The notes under the pieces were generated by a model, which worked only from the letters and a program-made list of their open reading frames with translations, had not been told where the DNA came from and searched no databases. 64,000 nt of DNA, from NCBI GenBank assembly GCA_026706635.1, contig JAPOYJ010000084.1, positions 1 through 64,000 on the forward strand, read 5' to 3'. Made by a program: the position numbers and the translations under genes. Shown in pieces: positions 17,545 to 26,521 of this stretch (position 1 is the stretch's first letter; each line of letters begins with the position of its first letter). Source of the DNA: Gemmatimonadota bacterium. GTDB taxonomy: Bacteria; Gemmatimonadota; Gemmatimonadetes; Longimicrobiales; Gaopeijiaceae.

Positions 17545-20142
17545 ATGCGGCCAACCGAGACGGATGCGCCCGAGCGGCGAGGCAGGAGGCCTGCGAGTCC
17601 CGACCACCGCTTGCAGCCGCCGGAGACCGAGAGCCGCCTCCAGCGCTACCGGGAGAAGCGCTTAGCCTCGTCGACGGGCGAGCCCTACGGCGGAGCCGGT
17701 GCGGGCGGGGGCGGGATCTTCGTGGTGCAGAAGCACCGCGCCTCCTCGCTCCACTGGGACCTGCGCCTCGAGATGCACGGCGTGCTCGTCTCGTGGGCGG
17801 TCCCGAAGGGTCCGTGCCCCAGTCAGGCGGAGAAGCGCCTCGCGGTCCACGTCGAGGACCACCCGCTCGAATACGCCGACTTCGAGGGCGTGATTCCCGA
17901 GGGCAGCTACGGCGCGGGACCGTCGATCGTGTGGGATCGGGGGAGGTGGACGCCGGTCGAGGACCCGGACGAGGGGATGCGGAGCGGCAAGCTCCTCTTC
18001 GACCTGCACGGCTACAAGCTGCGCGGCCGGTGGACGCTGGTGAGGACTAGGGGCGGCGCCGACAACCACTGGCTCCTGATCAAGGAGCGGGACGACTACG
18101 AGGACCCCTCCTCGGGAACCGACGCCTACCCGGACGACTCGATCCTCTCCGGGCTGACGGTGGATGAGCTGGGGGCCGGCGGCGACTTCGGCGCCCGCCT
18201 CAGGGATCAGTGCGAGGAGGCGGGAGGGATGCTGGCCGAAGTGCGACCGGAGGAGGTGGCTGTCATGACCGCCACGGCGCGCGACGAGCCATTCTCGCGG
18301 ACCGGCTGGCTATTCGAGGTGAAGTACGACGGGTACCGTCTCCTGGGCGCGGCCGACCAGAGCGAGGCGAGGCTCTTCTCGCGAAGTGGCAACGAGCTGA
18401 CGCGGAGCTTTCCAGAGGTGGCCAGGGCGGTGGCCAGACTGCCGTACCGGTCGCTGATCCTAGACGGCGAGGTGGTCGTGAACGACTCCGAGGGACTCCC
18501 CTCCTTCGGGTTGGTGCAGCGGCGAGGCCAGCTGAGGCGGGAGGCCGATGTGGCACGGGCGGCCGTCGCCCTCCCCGCCACCTACTACGCCTTCGACCTG
18601 CTCGCATGCGAGGGATACGATCTGCGCGGCGTCCCGCTCCTCGCGAGGAAGGAGCTGCTGAGGGAGGTGCTCCCCACCACTGGGCCGGTGCGCTACTCGG
18701 AGCACATCGCCGGCGAGGGGGTGGCGGTGTATCGGCGCGTGGTGGAGATGGGCCTCGAGGGCGTGGTCGCCAAGCGTGCCGACTCTCCGTACCTCCCGGG
18801 CCGAAGCGCCGCCTGGCTGAAGGTGTGCCGGGTGCGGACGGCGGACTTCGCAGTGCACGGCTACACCGAGCCGGAGGGCGACCGCCCTGGCTTCGGCGCC
18901 CTGCATCTGGCCTCGTGGCACGATGGCAGCTACCGCTACGCTGGCCGGGTGGGGACCGGCTTCGACATGGAGATGCTGGAGGAGCTCGGCGCTCGACTGC
19001 GCGAGGCCGCGGGAAGCGCCGAGCCGCCGATGGGCGCGGAGGCGGCCGGGAGCGGCAGGCACCGCTGGGTGGCGCCGGAGCTCGTGGCCGAGGTGCGCTA
19101 CAAGGAGGTCACCGGGTCGGGTGCCCTCCGTCAGCCCTCTCTGGTGCGCGTACGGACCGACAAGGTGCCGGAGGAGTGCCCCCCGGTGGAGGCCGAGCGG
19201 TCGCTGCCCGAGCCCGAGCCTCCGGCGGATACGCCACCGGATCGGGTCGTGCACCTCACCAACCTGGAGAAGGTGCTCTGGCCCGACGCAGGCTACACGA
19301 AGGGCGACCTGGTCGAGTACTACCGGGCGATCGCGCCTGTGCTCCTCCCCTACCTTGCCGATCGGCCCCTGGTGCTCACCCGGTATCCAGACGGGATCGA
19401 TGGCAAATCGTTCTTCCAGAAGAACTTCCCCGACTTCGCCCCTGCCTGGATCCGTCGTGTGCGCCTCTACAGCGAGGGGTCCGAGGGGGGGCTGCAGTAC
19501 TGCGTGGCCGACGACCTGGAATCGCTCCTCTACGTCGCCAACAGCGCCAGCATCCCGCTCCATATCTGGCAGAGCCGCGCCGCGACCATCGAGTCCCCCG
19601 ACTTCTGCGTGCTCGACCTCGACCCGAAGGGGGCGCCGCTCGCCGATGTCGTCACGATCGCCCTCTTCCTCCGGGAGCTATGCGACCGGATCGGCCTGCC
19701 GTCGTTCGTCAAGACGAGCGGCTCGACCGGACTGCACGTCCTGGTGCCGCTGGGGCGGCAGCTCACCTTCGACCAGTCTCGGAGCATCGCCCACCTCCTC
19801 GCGCTTATCGCGACGAGGGAGCTCGGCGATATCGCGACGGTCGCGCGACTTCCCTCTCAGCGGGAGGGCAAGGTCTACATCGACTACGTGCAGAACGGAC
19901 CCGGACGGCTGATCGCGGCCCCATACTGCGTGCGACCCCTGCCCGGTGCGCCGGTGTCGACTCCGCTCGAGTGGGGGGAGCTAGAGGTGACGCTGGAGCT
20001 CGGCGACCACACGATTCGGACGGTCCCCACCCGCGTGGGCGAAGGAAAGGACCCCATGGCGGATCTGCTCACGGCGGAACCCGACCTGCCGCGGGCCCTC
20101 ACGCGCCTGGAGGCGAGCGAAGCCACGGGCACGGCGCTGTAA
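17545..20142 (+). CDS. ligD: Multifunctional ATP-dependent DNA ligase D
   Basis: An 865-residue NHEJ enzyme with three domains. A phosphoesterase domain (about 35-160) has HWDLRLEMHGVLVSWAVPKG and PEGSYGAG. The ligase domain (about 225-530) has the adenylated Lys260 in FEVKYDGYR, with GVVAKRADSPY downstream. The polymerase/primase domain (about 565-860) has VLDLDPKG, with Asp691 and Asp693 as metal ligands, and VKTSGSTGLHVLVPL. The order PE-Lig-Pol differs from the Pol-PE-Lig order of mycobacterial LigD. The stop TAA lies inside the first unit of the paired palindromic repeat at 20138-20176. Confidence 0.96.
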   Translation: MRPTETDAPERRGRRPASPDHRLQPPETESRLQRYREKRLASSTGEPYGGAGAGGGGIFVVQKHRASSLHWDLRLEMHGVLVSWAVPKGPCPSQAEKRLAVHVEDHPLEYADFEGVIPEGSYGAGPSIVWDRGRWTPVEDPDEGMRSGKLLFDLHGYKLRGRWTLVRTRGGADNHWLLIKERDDYEDPSSGTDAYPDDSILSGLTVDELGAGGDFGARLRDQCEEAGGMLAEVRPEEVAVMTATARDEPFSRTGWLFEVKYDGYRLLGAADQSEARLFSRSGNELTRSFPEVARAVARLPYRSLILDGEVVVNDSEGLPSFGLVQRRGQLRREADVARAAVALPATYYAFDLLACEGYDLRGVPLLARKELLREVLPTTGPVRYSEHIAGEGVAVYRRVVEMGLEGVVAKRADSPYLPGRSAAWLKVCRVRTADFAVHGYTEPEGDRPGFGALHLASWHDGSYRYAGRVGTGFDMEMLEELGARLREAAGSAEPPMGAEAAGSGRHRWVAPELVAEVRYKEVTGSGALRQPSLVRVRTDKVPEECPPVEAERSLPEPEPPADTPPDRVVHLTNLEKVLWPDAGYTKGDLVEYYRAIAPVLLPYLADRPLVLTRYPDGIDGKSFFQKNFPDFAPAWIRRVRLYSEGSEGGLQYCVADDLESLLYVANSASIPLHIWQSRAATIESPDFCVLDLDPKGAPLADVVTIALFLRELCDRIGLPSFVKTSGSTGLHVLVPLGRQLTFDQSRSIAHLLALIATRELGDIATVARLPSQREGKVYIDYVQNGPGRLIAAPYCVRPLPGAPVSTPLEWGELEVTLELGDHTIRTVPTRVGEGKDPMADLLTAEPDLPRALTRLEASEATGTAL

Positions 20143-20176
20143 ACCATGCATTACATATTGTAAATCATACATTACA
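20138..20176. repeat. Paired 18-bp palindromes, 21-bp period (ligD 3' end)
   Basis: Units TGTAAACCATGCATTACA (20138-20155) and TGTAAATCATACATTACA (20159-20176), spacer TAT. This is the cleanest copy in the window. It lies between the convergent ends of ligD and a lipoprotein gene, so an operator role for a downstream promoter is unlikely at this site; it supplies the ligD stop codon. Confidence 0.85.
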
Positions 20177-20200
20177 ATACGGATACGCGAGCGAAGCGGT

Positions 20201-20863
20201 TCAGCTGCCTTCCGGCTGCAAATCAAGCTCCGAGAGCTGAATCCAGTCGATCGCCATGGCACCCGCTCTGATCCTGCACCTGGTGGCCTCCAGCTTGACG
20301 CTGACCACCTCCTGGGACGCCCCCAAGACGGTCTTGGAGAGGACCTCGGCATCCTGCCACCAGAAGGTGACGGCGTCTCCCGACACCCGGAGCTTGGCTT
20401 GCATTGGGGTCACGAAAAGCTCCCGAGCGGACCCCCCGACGAACTCCCAGCCGTCGCCGTCCCCTACCTGGAGGGACCATTCGACTTCCCTGAACTGATC
20501 CATGTCCTGAAGGACCTGATGGATACGGACGTCTACGGCCCACGTGTGCCGCCGCTCATCGCCGGTGGAGACCTCGATCGCCAGGCACGCGATGCCAGCG
20601 GTGAGACCGAAGTAGGATTCGAACTCCCACCCCGGTCCATACGGGGTGGGGAAGGTGTAGGTCGCCTCCGGCGAGCCGTCTGTTCCGGCGGTCAGATGAA
20701 GGGACCCGCCCTCAATCTCCGCTCCATCCGAGAGCTCCCATCCGGTCACCAGCGAGTCGAAGTCGTCCCGAAAGACCCGCGCAGCGTCAGGGTCGTCCCC
20801 GCACGCCGCCACCAAGGCAGCGCCGACCACCGCAAAGGCACCCGTGCCCAGTGCATTCCTCAT
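20201..20863 (-). CDS. Putative lipoprotein with a jelly-roll-like domain
   Basis: A 220-residue protein starting at the ATG at 20863, preceded by GGAGGAGCAGGG. The N-terminus is a lipoprotein signal ending AALVAACGDD (Cys near residue 20). The mature part opens VFRDDFDSLVTGWELSDGA and continues with alternating beta-strands and GWEFESYFGLTAG, a layout like concanavalin/laminin-G-type or family-16-like jelly rolls that often start with a FxDDF motif. No catalytic motif is visible. I cannot name a family. It follows dnaJ on the same strand, 150 bp downstream. Confidence 0.65.
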   Translation of the reverse strand: MRNALGTGAFAVVGAALVAACGDDPDAARVFRDDFDSLVTGWELSDGAEIEGGSLHLTAGTDGSPEATYTFPTPYGPGWEFESYFGLTAGIACLAIEVSTGDERRHTWAVDVRIHQVLQDMDQFREVEWSLQVGDGDGWEFVGGSARELFVTPMQAKLRVSGDAVTFWWQDAEVLSKTVLGASQEVVSVKLEATRCRIRAGAMAIDWIQLSELDLQPEGS

Positions 20864-21013
20864 TTTCCCTGCTCCTCCCAGAGGTCCAGCCAGCCTACAG
20901 CACGCTCCGGCGCACACCGCCGGGCTCCGTTGAAGGTGGCGGATTGTGGCCCGTCCGGTCAATACACGGCCGCGGCCAGCCGTGTTCCGGGCGATCTCGG
21001 CGCATACCCGAAC

Positions 21014-22129
21014 TCACCAGTTCATATGCCTCGACTCGGCGAATTCGCGCATCCGCTCCGCCTGCTCGTCGGTTAGCTTCCTCGGCACCTTCACCTGGAT
21101 CTCGACGAACTGGTCGCCGGTGTCGCCACCCCGGCGGATTCCCTGCCCCTCCACGCGAAATCGCGTCCCCGGCTGGGTGCCGGCCGGGATGCGCAGGACC
21201 ACCTTCCTCCCCCAGATGGTGCCCACCCGAATGCGGGTGCCGAGGGTGGCCTGGGCCAGGTTGATCGGGACGATGACGTGGATGTCGTTCCCCTCGCTCC
21301 TGAAGAAGCGGTGGGGGATCACCCTGAAGGTGACGATCAGATCTCCCGGCGATCCACCCTTCCGCCCCCGCTCCCCCTGCCCGCCTAGGCGCTGCTTCGA
21401 GCCGTCGCGCACCCCAGGCGGCACCGAGAGCTGGATCTTGCGGCTCTGGTGGACGCTCCCCTCTCCCCCGCAGGCGCCGCACCGCTTCGCGGGCCTCTCG
21501 CCCCGCCCGGCACAGGCGGGACAGGGGCGCTTGACCGCAAAGCCGCCCTGCCCGAAGGAGACGGTGCCGGAGCCCTTGCACTCGGCGCACTTCGGCCAGT
21601 CGGTGCCGGGGGCCCCACCCGACCCCAGACAGGTGGCGCACTCCTCGTCGATCGGCACCTCCAGCTCCACCCTGCCCCCCTTGGCGGCCGTCATGAAGGG
21701 GACCTCCACGACCCGCTCCACCCTTCCCCCACGGCTCGGCGAGCCGGAGTCCCCGGGACGCCTTCTCCGGCGCCCCCGATCGAAGAGCGAGGAGAAGATG
21801 TCGGAGAATCCGCCGAGGCCGCCCAGATCCTCGAAGGAGAAGCTCTGCTGCGAGGTGCCGCCCGGCGACCCCCCGCCCCGCTGCCCGCCCAGACCGAAGG
21901 CGCCCAGCTTGCGCATCCGGTCGTACTTGCGGCGCTTGTCGGGGTCGGAGAGGACGCCGTTGGCCTCTCCGACCTCCTTGAAGCGCTCGGCCGCCCGGGG
22001 GTTGCCGGGGTTCGCGTCCGGGTGGTAGTCCTTGGCGAGCGCCCGGTACGCCTTCTTGATCGTCTCCGCATCGGCGTCCTCCGAGACGCCCAGGATCCTG
22101 TAGTAGTCCTTTTCCGCCTTCGCCATCAT
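21014..22129 (-). CDS. dnaJ: Chaperone protein DnaJ
   Basis: A 371-residue type-I Hsp40. The J domain has YYRILGVSEDADAETIKKAY and the HPD tripeptide in KDYHPDAN; a Gly-rich segment follows (about 75-110); then four CxxCxGxG-type zinc repeats (CATCLGSG, CAECKGSG, CPACAGRG, CGACGGEG) and the substrate-binding C-terminal domains. It stimulates DnaK ATPase and delivers unfolded clients. Its ATG overlaps the grpE stop (ATGA). dnaK is not in the window. Confidence 0.96.
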   Translation of the reverse strand: MMAKAEKDYYRILGVSEDADAETIKKAYRALAKDYHPDANPGNPRAAERFKEVGEANGVLSDPDKRRKYDRMRKLGAFGLGGQRGGGSPGGTSQQSFSFEDLGGLGGFSDIFSSLFDRGRRRRRPGDSGSPSRGGRVERVVEVPFMTAAKGGRVELEVPIDEECATCLGSGGAPGTDWPKCAECKGSGTVSFGQGGFAVKRPCPACAGRGERPAKRCGACGGEGSVHQSRKIQLSVPPGVRDGSKQRLGGQGERGRKGGSPGDLIVTFRVIPHRFFRSEGNDIHVIVPINLAQATLGTRIRVGTIWGRKVVLRIPAGTQPGTRFRVEGQGIRRGGDTGDQFVEIQVKVPRKLTDEQAERMREFAESRHMNW

Positions 22130-22806
22130 CCCTTGTAGACGCTGACGCGCGCCGGCCGCACCAGGTGGCCCCTTAGGGCGTAGCCGCGCTGGAAGACTCT
22201 CTCCACCGTGTCCTCGAGGTCGTCCGACTCGGGGGGGACGCGCATCATCGCCTCCATCGTGTTCGGGTCGAAGGGCTCGCCGAGCGGATCGACGATCTCC
22301 ACCCCGGCCTCCTCGAGCACCTGGAGGAACTTGCGCTCGACCATCTCCACCCCCTCGACGATCGCCTCGACCGATGCGCTCTCGGGCTCGAGGGCGGTCA
22401 CCCGGAGGAGGTCGTCGAGGGGGTCGAGGAGGCGCCCGACGAGTTCGGCCTGGGCCAGATCCCAGCGCTGGCCGAGCCGGTCCTCGGTGCGCTTACGGTA
22501 GTTGTCGAAGTCGGCCGCGAGCCTCAGGTGCCGGTCCCGGTAGCGGTCGCGCTCCCTCCGCAGACGGTCGCTCTCGTCGGCGGCAGCCTCGTCGCCGACG
22601 TCCTCCCCATCCTCCACACCCTCGGCGTCCGGCGCCTCGTCCCGAGCGGTCGCGGCGCCATCGGCGGGATCGTCCGCCGAGTCCCCGGGCGGATCCGCCA
22701 CCGCATCCTGCGCCTGCGCCTCCTCCGCCGCCTGGAGCTCCTGGTCGCCGCCAGCCTCGGAGGCGTCTCTGGCGGACCGATGGGATTCGACCTCTGAGGG
22801 ATTCAA
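22126..22806 (-). CDS. grpE: Nucleotide exchange factor GrpE
   Basis: A 226-residue co-chaperone that releases ADP from DnaK. A long acidic, Ala/Asp/Glu-rich N-terminal tail (about 1-80) is followed by the dimer helix with LAADFDNYRKRTEDR and a C-terminal beta-domain with EPFDPNTMEAMMRVP and VFQRGYALRGHLVRPARVSV. The acidic tail is longer than usual. It is translationally coupled to dnaJ. Confidence 0.94.
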   Translation of the reverse strand: MNPSEVESHRSARDASEAGGDQELQAAEEAQAQDAVADPPGDSADDPADGAATARDEAPDAEGVEDGEDVGDEAAADESDRLRRERDRYRDRHLRLAADFDNYRKRTEDRLGQRWDLAQAELVGRLLDPLDDLLRVTALEPESASVEAIVEGVEMVERKFLQVLEEAGVEIVDPLGEPFDPNTMEAMMRVPPESDDLEDTVERVFQRGYALRGHLVRPARVSVYKG

Positions 22807-22920
22807 TGGAGCCGCCTTCCTGATCCGAAGCTGACCGGCCCGGCCGGATTGTCTGCGCCTGCCCCAAATTCGCAGAAACGGGAGGTCCGGTCCACAGGAG
22901 GACAGGAGGCTCTACGCGGT

Positions 22921-23562
22921 TCAGCGCCTCGGCGCCGCCCCCGCGACGACCTCCCGGTACCGCCAGAGGTAGTCGGCCATGGAGAGTACGGTCAGCGCCA
23001 CGGCCAGGGCGAGCGAGACCGCGATCACAAGACCGTGGAAGTGCCTGAACCCCACCCAGAGCGCACCCGACCACCCCCCCTCGGCCGCCGAGATCGCGGT
23101 CGGGTACCAGAGGAGGAGCGCCCCGGCGAATATGCACTGCGCCAGCGTCTTGTACTTGCCGGTCCTCCCGGCCGCGATCACGACGCCGCGCCTGGCGGCG
23201 TAGCTCCGAAATGCCGTCATCAGGAGCTCGCGCCCCAGGACGACGACGAGGACCCAGATCGGCAGCTCTCCCCACCAGGGTATCCCGCCCAGCTCGTCCC
23301 CACGGGTCAGGAAGTAGAAGGGCACGAAGGTGCTGACGAGGAGGAGCTTGTCGGCGAGGGGGTCGAGGAGCTTGCCGGCGTCGGTGACCGACCGGTACTT
23401 GCGTGCCAGGTGTCCGTCCCAGATGTCCGAGAGCGCCGCGGCCAGGTAGAGGAGGAAGGCGGCGTAGCGGCTGGCGGTGCCGGGGGCCAGCGTCAGATAG
23501 GCCACGAAAGGGCACGCGAAGATGCGGGCGAAGGTGATCGCGTTGGGGAGCGTCACGATCAC
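22921..23562 (-). CDS. pgsA: CDP-diacylglycerol-glycerol-3-phosphate 3-phosphatidyltransferase
   Basis: A 213-residue inner-membrane enzyme that makes phosphatidylglycerol phosphate. The CDP-alcohol phosphotransferase signature is complete: DIWDGHLARKYRSVTDAGKL then DPLADK, giving D-x2-DG-x2-AR-x8-G-x3-D-x3-D. Opening residues VTLPNAITFARIFACP are typical of PgsA. About six membrane helices are visible. Its start overlaps the stop of the small upstream gene (ATGA). Confidence 0.92.
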   Translation of the reverse strand: MIVTLPNAITFARIFACPFVAYLTLAPGTASRYAAFLLYLAAALSDIWDGHLARKYRSVTDAGKLLDPLADKLLLVSTFVPFYFLTRGDELGGIPWWGELPIWVLVVVLGRELLMTAFRSYAARRGVVIAAGRTGKYKTLAQCIFAGALLLWYPTAISAAEGGWSGALWVGFRHFHGLVIAVSLALAVALTVLSMADYLWRYREVVAGAAPRR

Positions 23563-23849
23563 CTGCCGCCGCCCAGCTCGTGCACCATGCGGCCGAGGAC
23601 CACGGTGGCGCGGTTCCTGAGCAGCCGGCCCGGCTCCCAGGCGCAGTAGTCGCGGAGCACGTTCACGTACTCGACGGTGGCCGGCACACGGTTCAGGTAC
23701 TGGATCGCGGCGAGCCTGCGCAGCGGGCTGGGGCTGAAGAGGTCGCGCCGCCCATGTCTCATGACCGCCCGAAGCGCCAGCGAGGTCGCCGCGGCCGCCG
23801 CCACCGCCCCCACGACGAAGAGCCCCGTTCTACGGGAGAAGAGGCTCAC
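23559..23849 (-). CDS. Small membrane-anchored protein of unknown function
   Basis: A 96-residue protein if read from the GTG at 23849 (VSLFSRRTGLFVVGAVAAAA); an ATG at 23900 is possible but lies deeper inside recR. There is one N-terminal membrane helix, followed by a short helical region (LRRLAAIQYLNRVPATVEYV and LLRNRATVVLGRMVHEL) that has the look of one or two HEAT-like helical pairs. It overlaps recR by about 20 bp and pgsA by 4 bp, so it is embedded in the operon. No family recognised. Confidence 0.6.
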   Translation of the reverse strand: MSLFSRRTGLFVVGAVAAAAATSLALRAVMRHGRRDLFSPSPLRRLAAIQYLNRVPATVEYVNVLRDYCAWEPGRLLRNRATVVLGRMVHELGGGR

Positions 23850-24492
23850 CCTGCCCCCTATCCGCTGGCGCACCCCTGCGCGGCCACTCGCCCGCGGCAC
23901 GCATCTCGCGCCGGCCGTCGAAGGCCTCGGCGATGGTGGTGCCGCTCAGGTACTCCAGGTCGCTCCCGACGGGAATTCCCCTGGCCAGCCGGGTGACGCG
24001 CACGCCGAGCGGGCTCAGGAGGCCCTCGATGTAGACCGCGGTCGCCTCGCCCTCGATCGTGGCGTTGGTCGCGAGTATCACCTCGCCGGGACCCTCCTCG
24101 GAGTCGCTGACACGCCCGAGGAGCGCCTCGATCCCGAGTTCGTCGGGCCCCACGCCGTCGAGTGGCGCAAGGTGCCCCCCCAGGACGTGGTAGAGCCCGC
24201 GGTAGCTCCCCGCCCGCTCGATCGCGCCCACGTCGTATGCCTCCTCCACGACGCAGATCAACCCCCTGTCGCGCGTCGGGTCCCGGCAGACGTGGCAGAT
24301 GCGGTCGCTGCAGTAGTTGCCGCAGTGGGGGCAGGGGCGGATGCGGGCGGCGACATCCTCGAGCGCGCTGGCCAGGCGGCGCACCTCCTCCCTGGGTCCC
24401 TTGACGAGGTGGTAGGCGAGGCGGAGCGCCGTCTTGGTTCCGACGCCTGGGAGCTTCCGAAGCTCGCGCGTCAGCGCGTCGATTGCGTCCAC
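23830..24492 (-). CDS. recR: Recombination protein RecR
   Basis: A 220-residue member of the RecFOR loading complex, which places RecA at single-strand gaps. Features: HhH region LRKLPGVGTKTALRLAYHL, zinc-finger Cys pairs CPHCGNYC and CHVC, and a Toprim domain starting ICVVEEAYDVGAIE with VILATNATIEGEATAVYI. The C-terminal 20 or so residues are Arg/Gly-rich and extend past the family consensus. Gene order dnaX-ybaB-recR is the classic one. Confidence 0.95.
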   Translation of the reverse strand: MDAIDALTRELRKLPGVGTKTALRLAYHLVKGPREEVRRLASALEDVAARIRPCPHCGNYCSDRICHVCRDPTRDRGLICVVEEAYDVGAIERAGSYRGLYHVLGGHLAPLDGVGPDELGIEALLGRVSDSEEGPGEVILATNATIEGEATAVYIEGLLSPLGVRVTRLARGIPVGSDLEYLSGTTIAEAFDGRREMRAAGEWPRRGAPADRGQGEPLLP

Positions 24493-24517
24493 GGGAGAGG
24501 GGCTGGCCAGGACCGGC

Positions 24518-24835
24518 TCAGACCAGCCCTGGGAAGGAGAGCGGCAGTCCCCCGGATGCGCCCCTCATCCGCTCCTCGGAGAAGTCCCGCGCCCGGCGCT
24601 GCGCCTCGGTGACGGCCGCCACGATCAGGTCCTCGAGCATCTCCGGGTCGTCGGGATCGACCACCTCGCGGTCGATCGAGATGCCCTTCAGGTCGCCCCT
24701 CCCAGTCACCCGGGCGGTCACCATCCCGCCCCCAGACGAGGCCGAGAGCTCCTCGCTCTGGAGGGTGTCCTGCAGCTCCTGCATCCTGGCCTGGAGCTGC
24801 TGTCCCATCTTCATCAGCTGTTGAATGTTCGCCAT
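24518..24835 (-). CDS. ybaB: YbaB/EbfC family nucleoid-associated protein
   Basis: A 105-residue DNA-binding protein. It starts MANIQQLMKMGQQLQARMQE, the family's typical N-terminal helix, and contains GGGMVTARVTGRGDL and the PDDPEMLEDLIVAAVTEA helix. YbaB proteins are dimeric nucleoid-associated factors. It lies between dnaX and recR, as in most bacteria. The ATG at 24835 is chosen because it matches the family start. Confidence 0.95.
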   Translation of the reverse strand: MANIQQLMKMGQQLQARMQELQDTLQSEELSASSGGGMVTARVTGRGDLKGISIDREVVDPDDPEMLEDLIVAAVTEAQRRARDFSEERMRGASGGLPLSFPGLV

Positions 24836-24860
24836 CTCGCGCACCTCGCAGGTGAAAATG

Positions 24861-26345
24861 CTACCGGCCCACAATCTCCAGATCGAGCTCGGCGATCGCA
24901 GACTCCAGCTGCGGTGCCGCCTCGATCACCTCGCGCAGCCTCCGCTGCCTGTCCGATTCGGCGGCCGCCGCCGCCCCGACCCTCGCGCCTGTCGCGCCCC
25001 CGGGGTCCGCGTCCCGCAGAGGCTCCGCAGAGCCCCTTCCGCCCCCGCCACCGGTGCGGCCGCTGCGGGCGGGCCCGCCACCGCTTCGGCGCACCGGCCG
25101 TCGGCCCGGCCCGGCGATGGCCCCGGCCTTCGCACCCCCGGGCTTCGGCTCCCGTGGCTGGGAGCGCCGAAGGGCCGGCTCTCCGCGACCCTGCGCCCCT
25201 CCGAGCGCCTCCAGGAGCTCCTCCAGCCCGACCGTGCGGTCCAGGTAGCTCATTCTCAGCAGGAGCATCTCGATCAGCAGACGCGGCCTCCCGGTGCGCA
25301 TCAGACTCCCCTGCGTCTCGATCTCCGAGCACATGGCGAGCATGCGCACCAGGTCGCCCGGCGAGAACTCCCCGGCCAGCCTGGCCATCGGCTCGCGGGC
25401 CTCCTCGGAGATGCCCTCGGGGAGCTCGTCGGGGCCGAGGGAGATGCGCAGGAGGAGGCGCAGCCTCCGGGTCACTCCGTGGTAGAACTCGACGAGGTCG
25501 TGCCCCTCGTCGGTCAGCTGCTCGACGAAGTCGAAGACCCCGCCATGCTCCCGGTCGCGGATGATCCCGAGGATCTCCACGTAGCGCTCGTCGGCGACGA
25601 CCCCGAGGACGCGGAGCGCCGCGTCGGCGGTGACCGCACCGCTGCAGAGGGCCAGGACCTGGTCCAGGAGGGAGAGGCCGTCGCGCATCCCGCCGTTCGC
25701 CTTGCGCGCGATAGCCAGGAGCGCCGCCGGCTCGGAGGCGATCCCCTCGCTCTCCAGGACGGTGGCGAGGCGCGCCACGATGTCGGCGGTGCCGATGCGC
25801 CGGAAGTCGAAGCGCTGACAGCGCGAGAGTATCGGGGAGGCGCTCTGCTGGATCTTGCGCGCCTCCGTGGTCGCGAAGACGAAGATGACCCGGGGCGGCG
25901 GCTCCTCGAGGATCTTGAGGAGCGCATTCCACGCCTCGCGCGTCAGCATGTGCGCCTCGTCGAGGATATAGACCTTGTGGCGGCCCTCGTCCGAGGGGGC
26001 GTACATCGCCCGCTCCCGCAGCTCGCGCGCATCGTCCACCCCCCGGTTCGAGGCCGCGTCGATCTCGACCACGTCGAGCGAGGTCCGGCCCGCCCAGACC
26101 GGCGTGCAGTCATCGCACTCGCCGCAGGGTTCGCCGTCGTCGGAGCGTCGGGCGCAGTTCAGCGCCATCGCCAGGACCCGCGCCAGAGTCGTCTTTCCCA
26201 CCCCCCGGGGGCCGCAGAAGAGGTAGGCGTGCCCGACCCGTCCTCCTGCGACGGCGCGACGCAGCGTCTCGGAGACGTGCTCCTGGGTCGTCACCTCGCC
26301 GAATCGACGAGGCCGGTACTTGCGGGCGAGGGCGAGGTATGACAA
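24861..26345 (-). CDS. dnaX: DNA polymerase III subunit gamma/tau
   Basis: A 494-residue clamp-loader ATPase. I start it at the TTG at 26345, giving (M)SYLALARKYRPRRF, the family's canonical opening; the longer frame to 26426 would overlap the SRP RNA. Walker A is GPRGVGKTT; a zinc site uses CARRSDDGEPCGECDDC; VYILDEAHMLT is Walker B; sensor 1 is FVFATTEARKI. The C-terminal region is a Gly/Arg/Pro-rich linker with a short helical end, so a full DnaE-binding tau domain is not evident. No obvious slippery A-run for gamma frameshifting was seen. Confidence 0.93.
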   Translation of the reverse strand: MSYLALARKYRPRRFGEVTTQEHVSETLRRAVAGGRVGHAYLFCGPRGVGKTTLARVLAMALNCARRSDDGEPCGECDDCTPVWAGRTSLDVVEIDAASNRGVDDARELRERAMYAPSDEGRHKVYILDEAHMLTREAWNALLKILEEPPPRVIFVFATTEARKIQQSASPILSRCQRFDFRRIGTADIVARLATVLESEGIASEPAALLAIARKANGGMRDGLSLLDQVLALCSGAVTADAALRVLGVVADERYVEILGIIRDREHGGVFDFVEQLTDEGHDLVEFYHGVTRRLRLLLRISLGPDELPEGISEEAREPMARLAGEFSPGDLVRMLAMCSEIETQGSLMRTGRPRLLIEMLLLRMSYLDRTVGLEELLEALGGAQGRGEPALRRSQPREPKPGGAKAGAIAGPGRRPVRRSGGGPARSGRTGGGGGRGSAEPLRDADPGGATGARVGAAAAAESDRQRRLREVIEAAPQLESAIAELDLEIVGR

Positions 26346-26385
26346 CGGCGCCGAGGCGGGTTGGGAGGGGCTGAGGTCGCGCGGG

Positions 26386-26496
26386 CGGAGTGCGCCCCAG
26401 GCGCTCCGCGGCCACGGTCGCCGCACCTACCGCTGCTACCTGCGGGGTCCTGACGGGATTCGGGGGCTTCCGCCCCGCGGACCTGGGGCACGGCGA
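26386..26496 (-). ncRNA. ffs: Signal recognition particle RNA (4.5S-type)
   Basis: The minus strand reads CCCGTCAGGACCCCGCAGGT followed by AGCAGCGGTAGG, matching the SRP helix-8 core (UCAGG ... AGCAGC). The long terminal helix also forms: GTGCCCCAGG/TCCGCGG (26491-26475) pairs with CCGCGG...CCTGGGGCGCAC (26411-26390). Its place directly upstream of dnaX-ybaB-recR is the common bacterial arrangement. The apical stem is ACC/GGU (covarying with the usual UCC/GGA), but the loop is CCGCA rather than GGAA. Ends are approximate. It would act with Ffh (not in the window) and FtsY (57766-58671) in protein targeting. Confidence 0.82.
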
Positions 26497-26521
26497 AAGC
26501 TACCCGAAGCGGCAACGCACT

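Noticed and set aside
26346-26426. Longer N-terminus for DnaX
   Set aside because: It would be encoded by the 3' arm of the SRP RNA and shows no family similarity; homology starts at the TTG at 26345.
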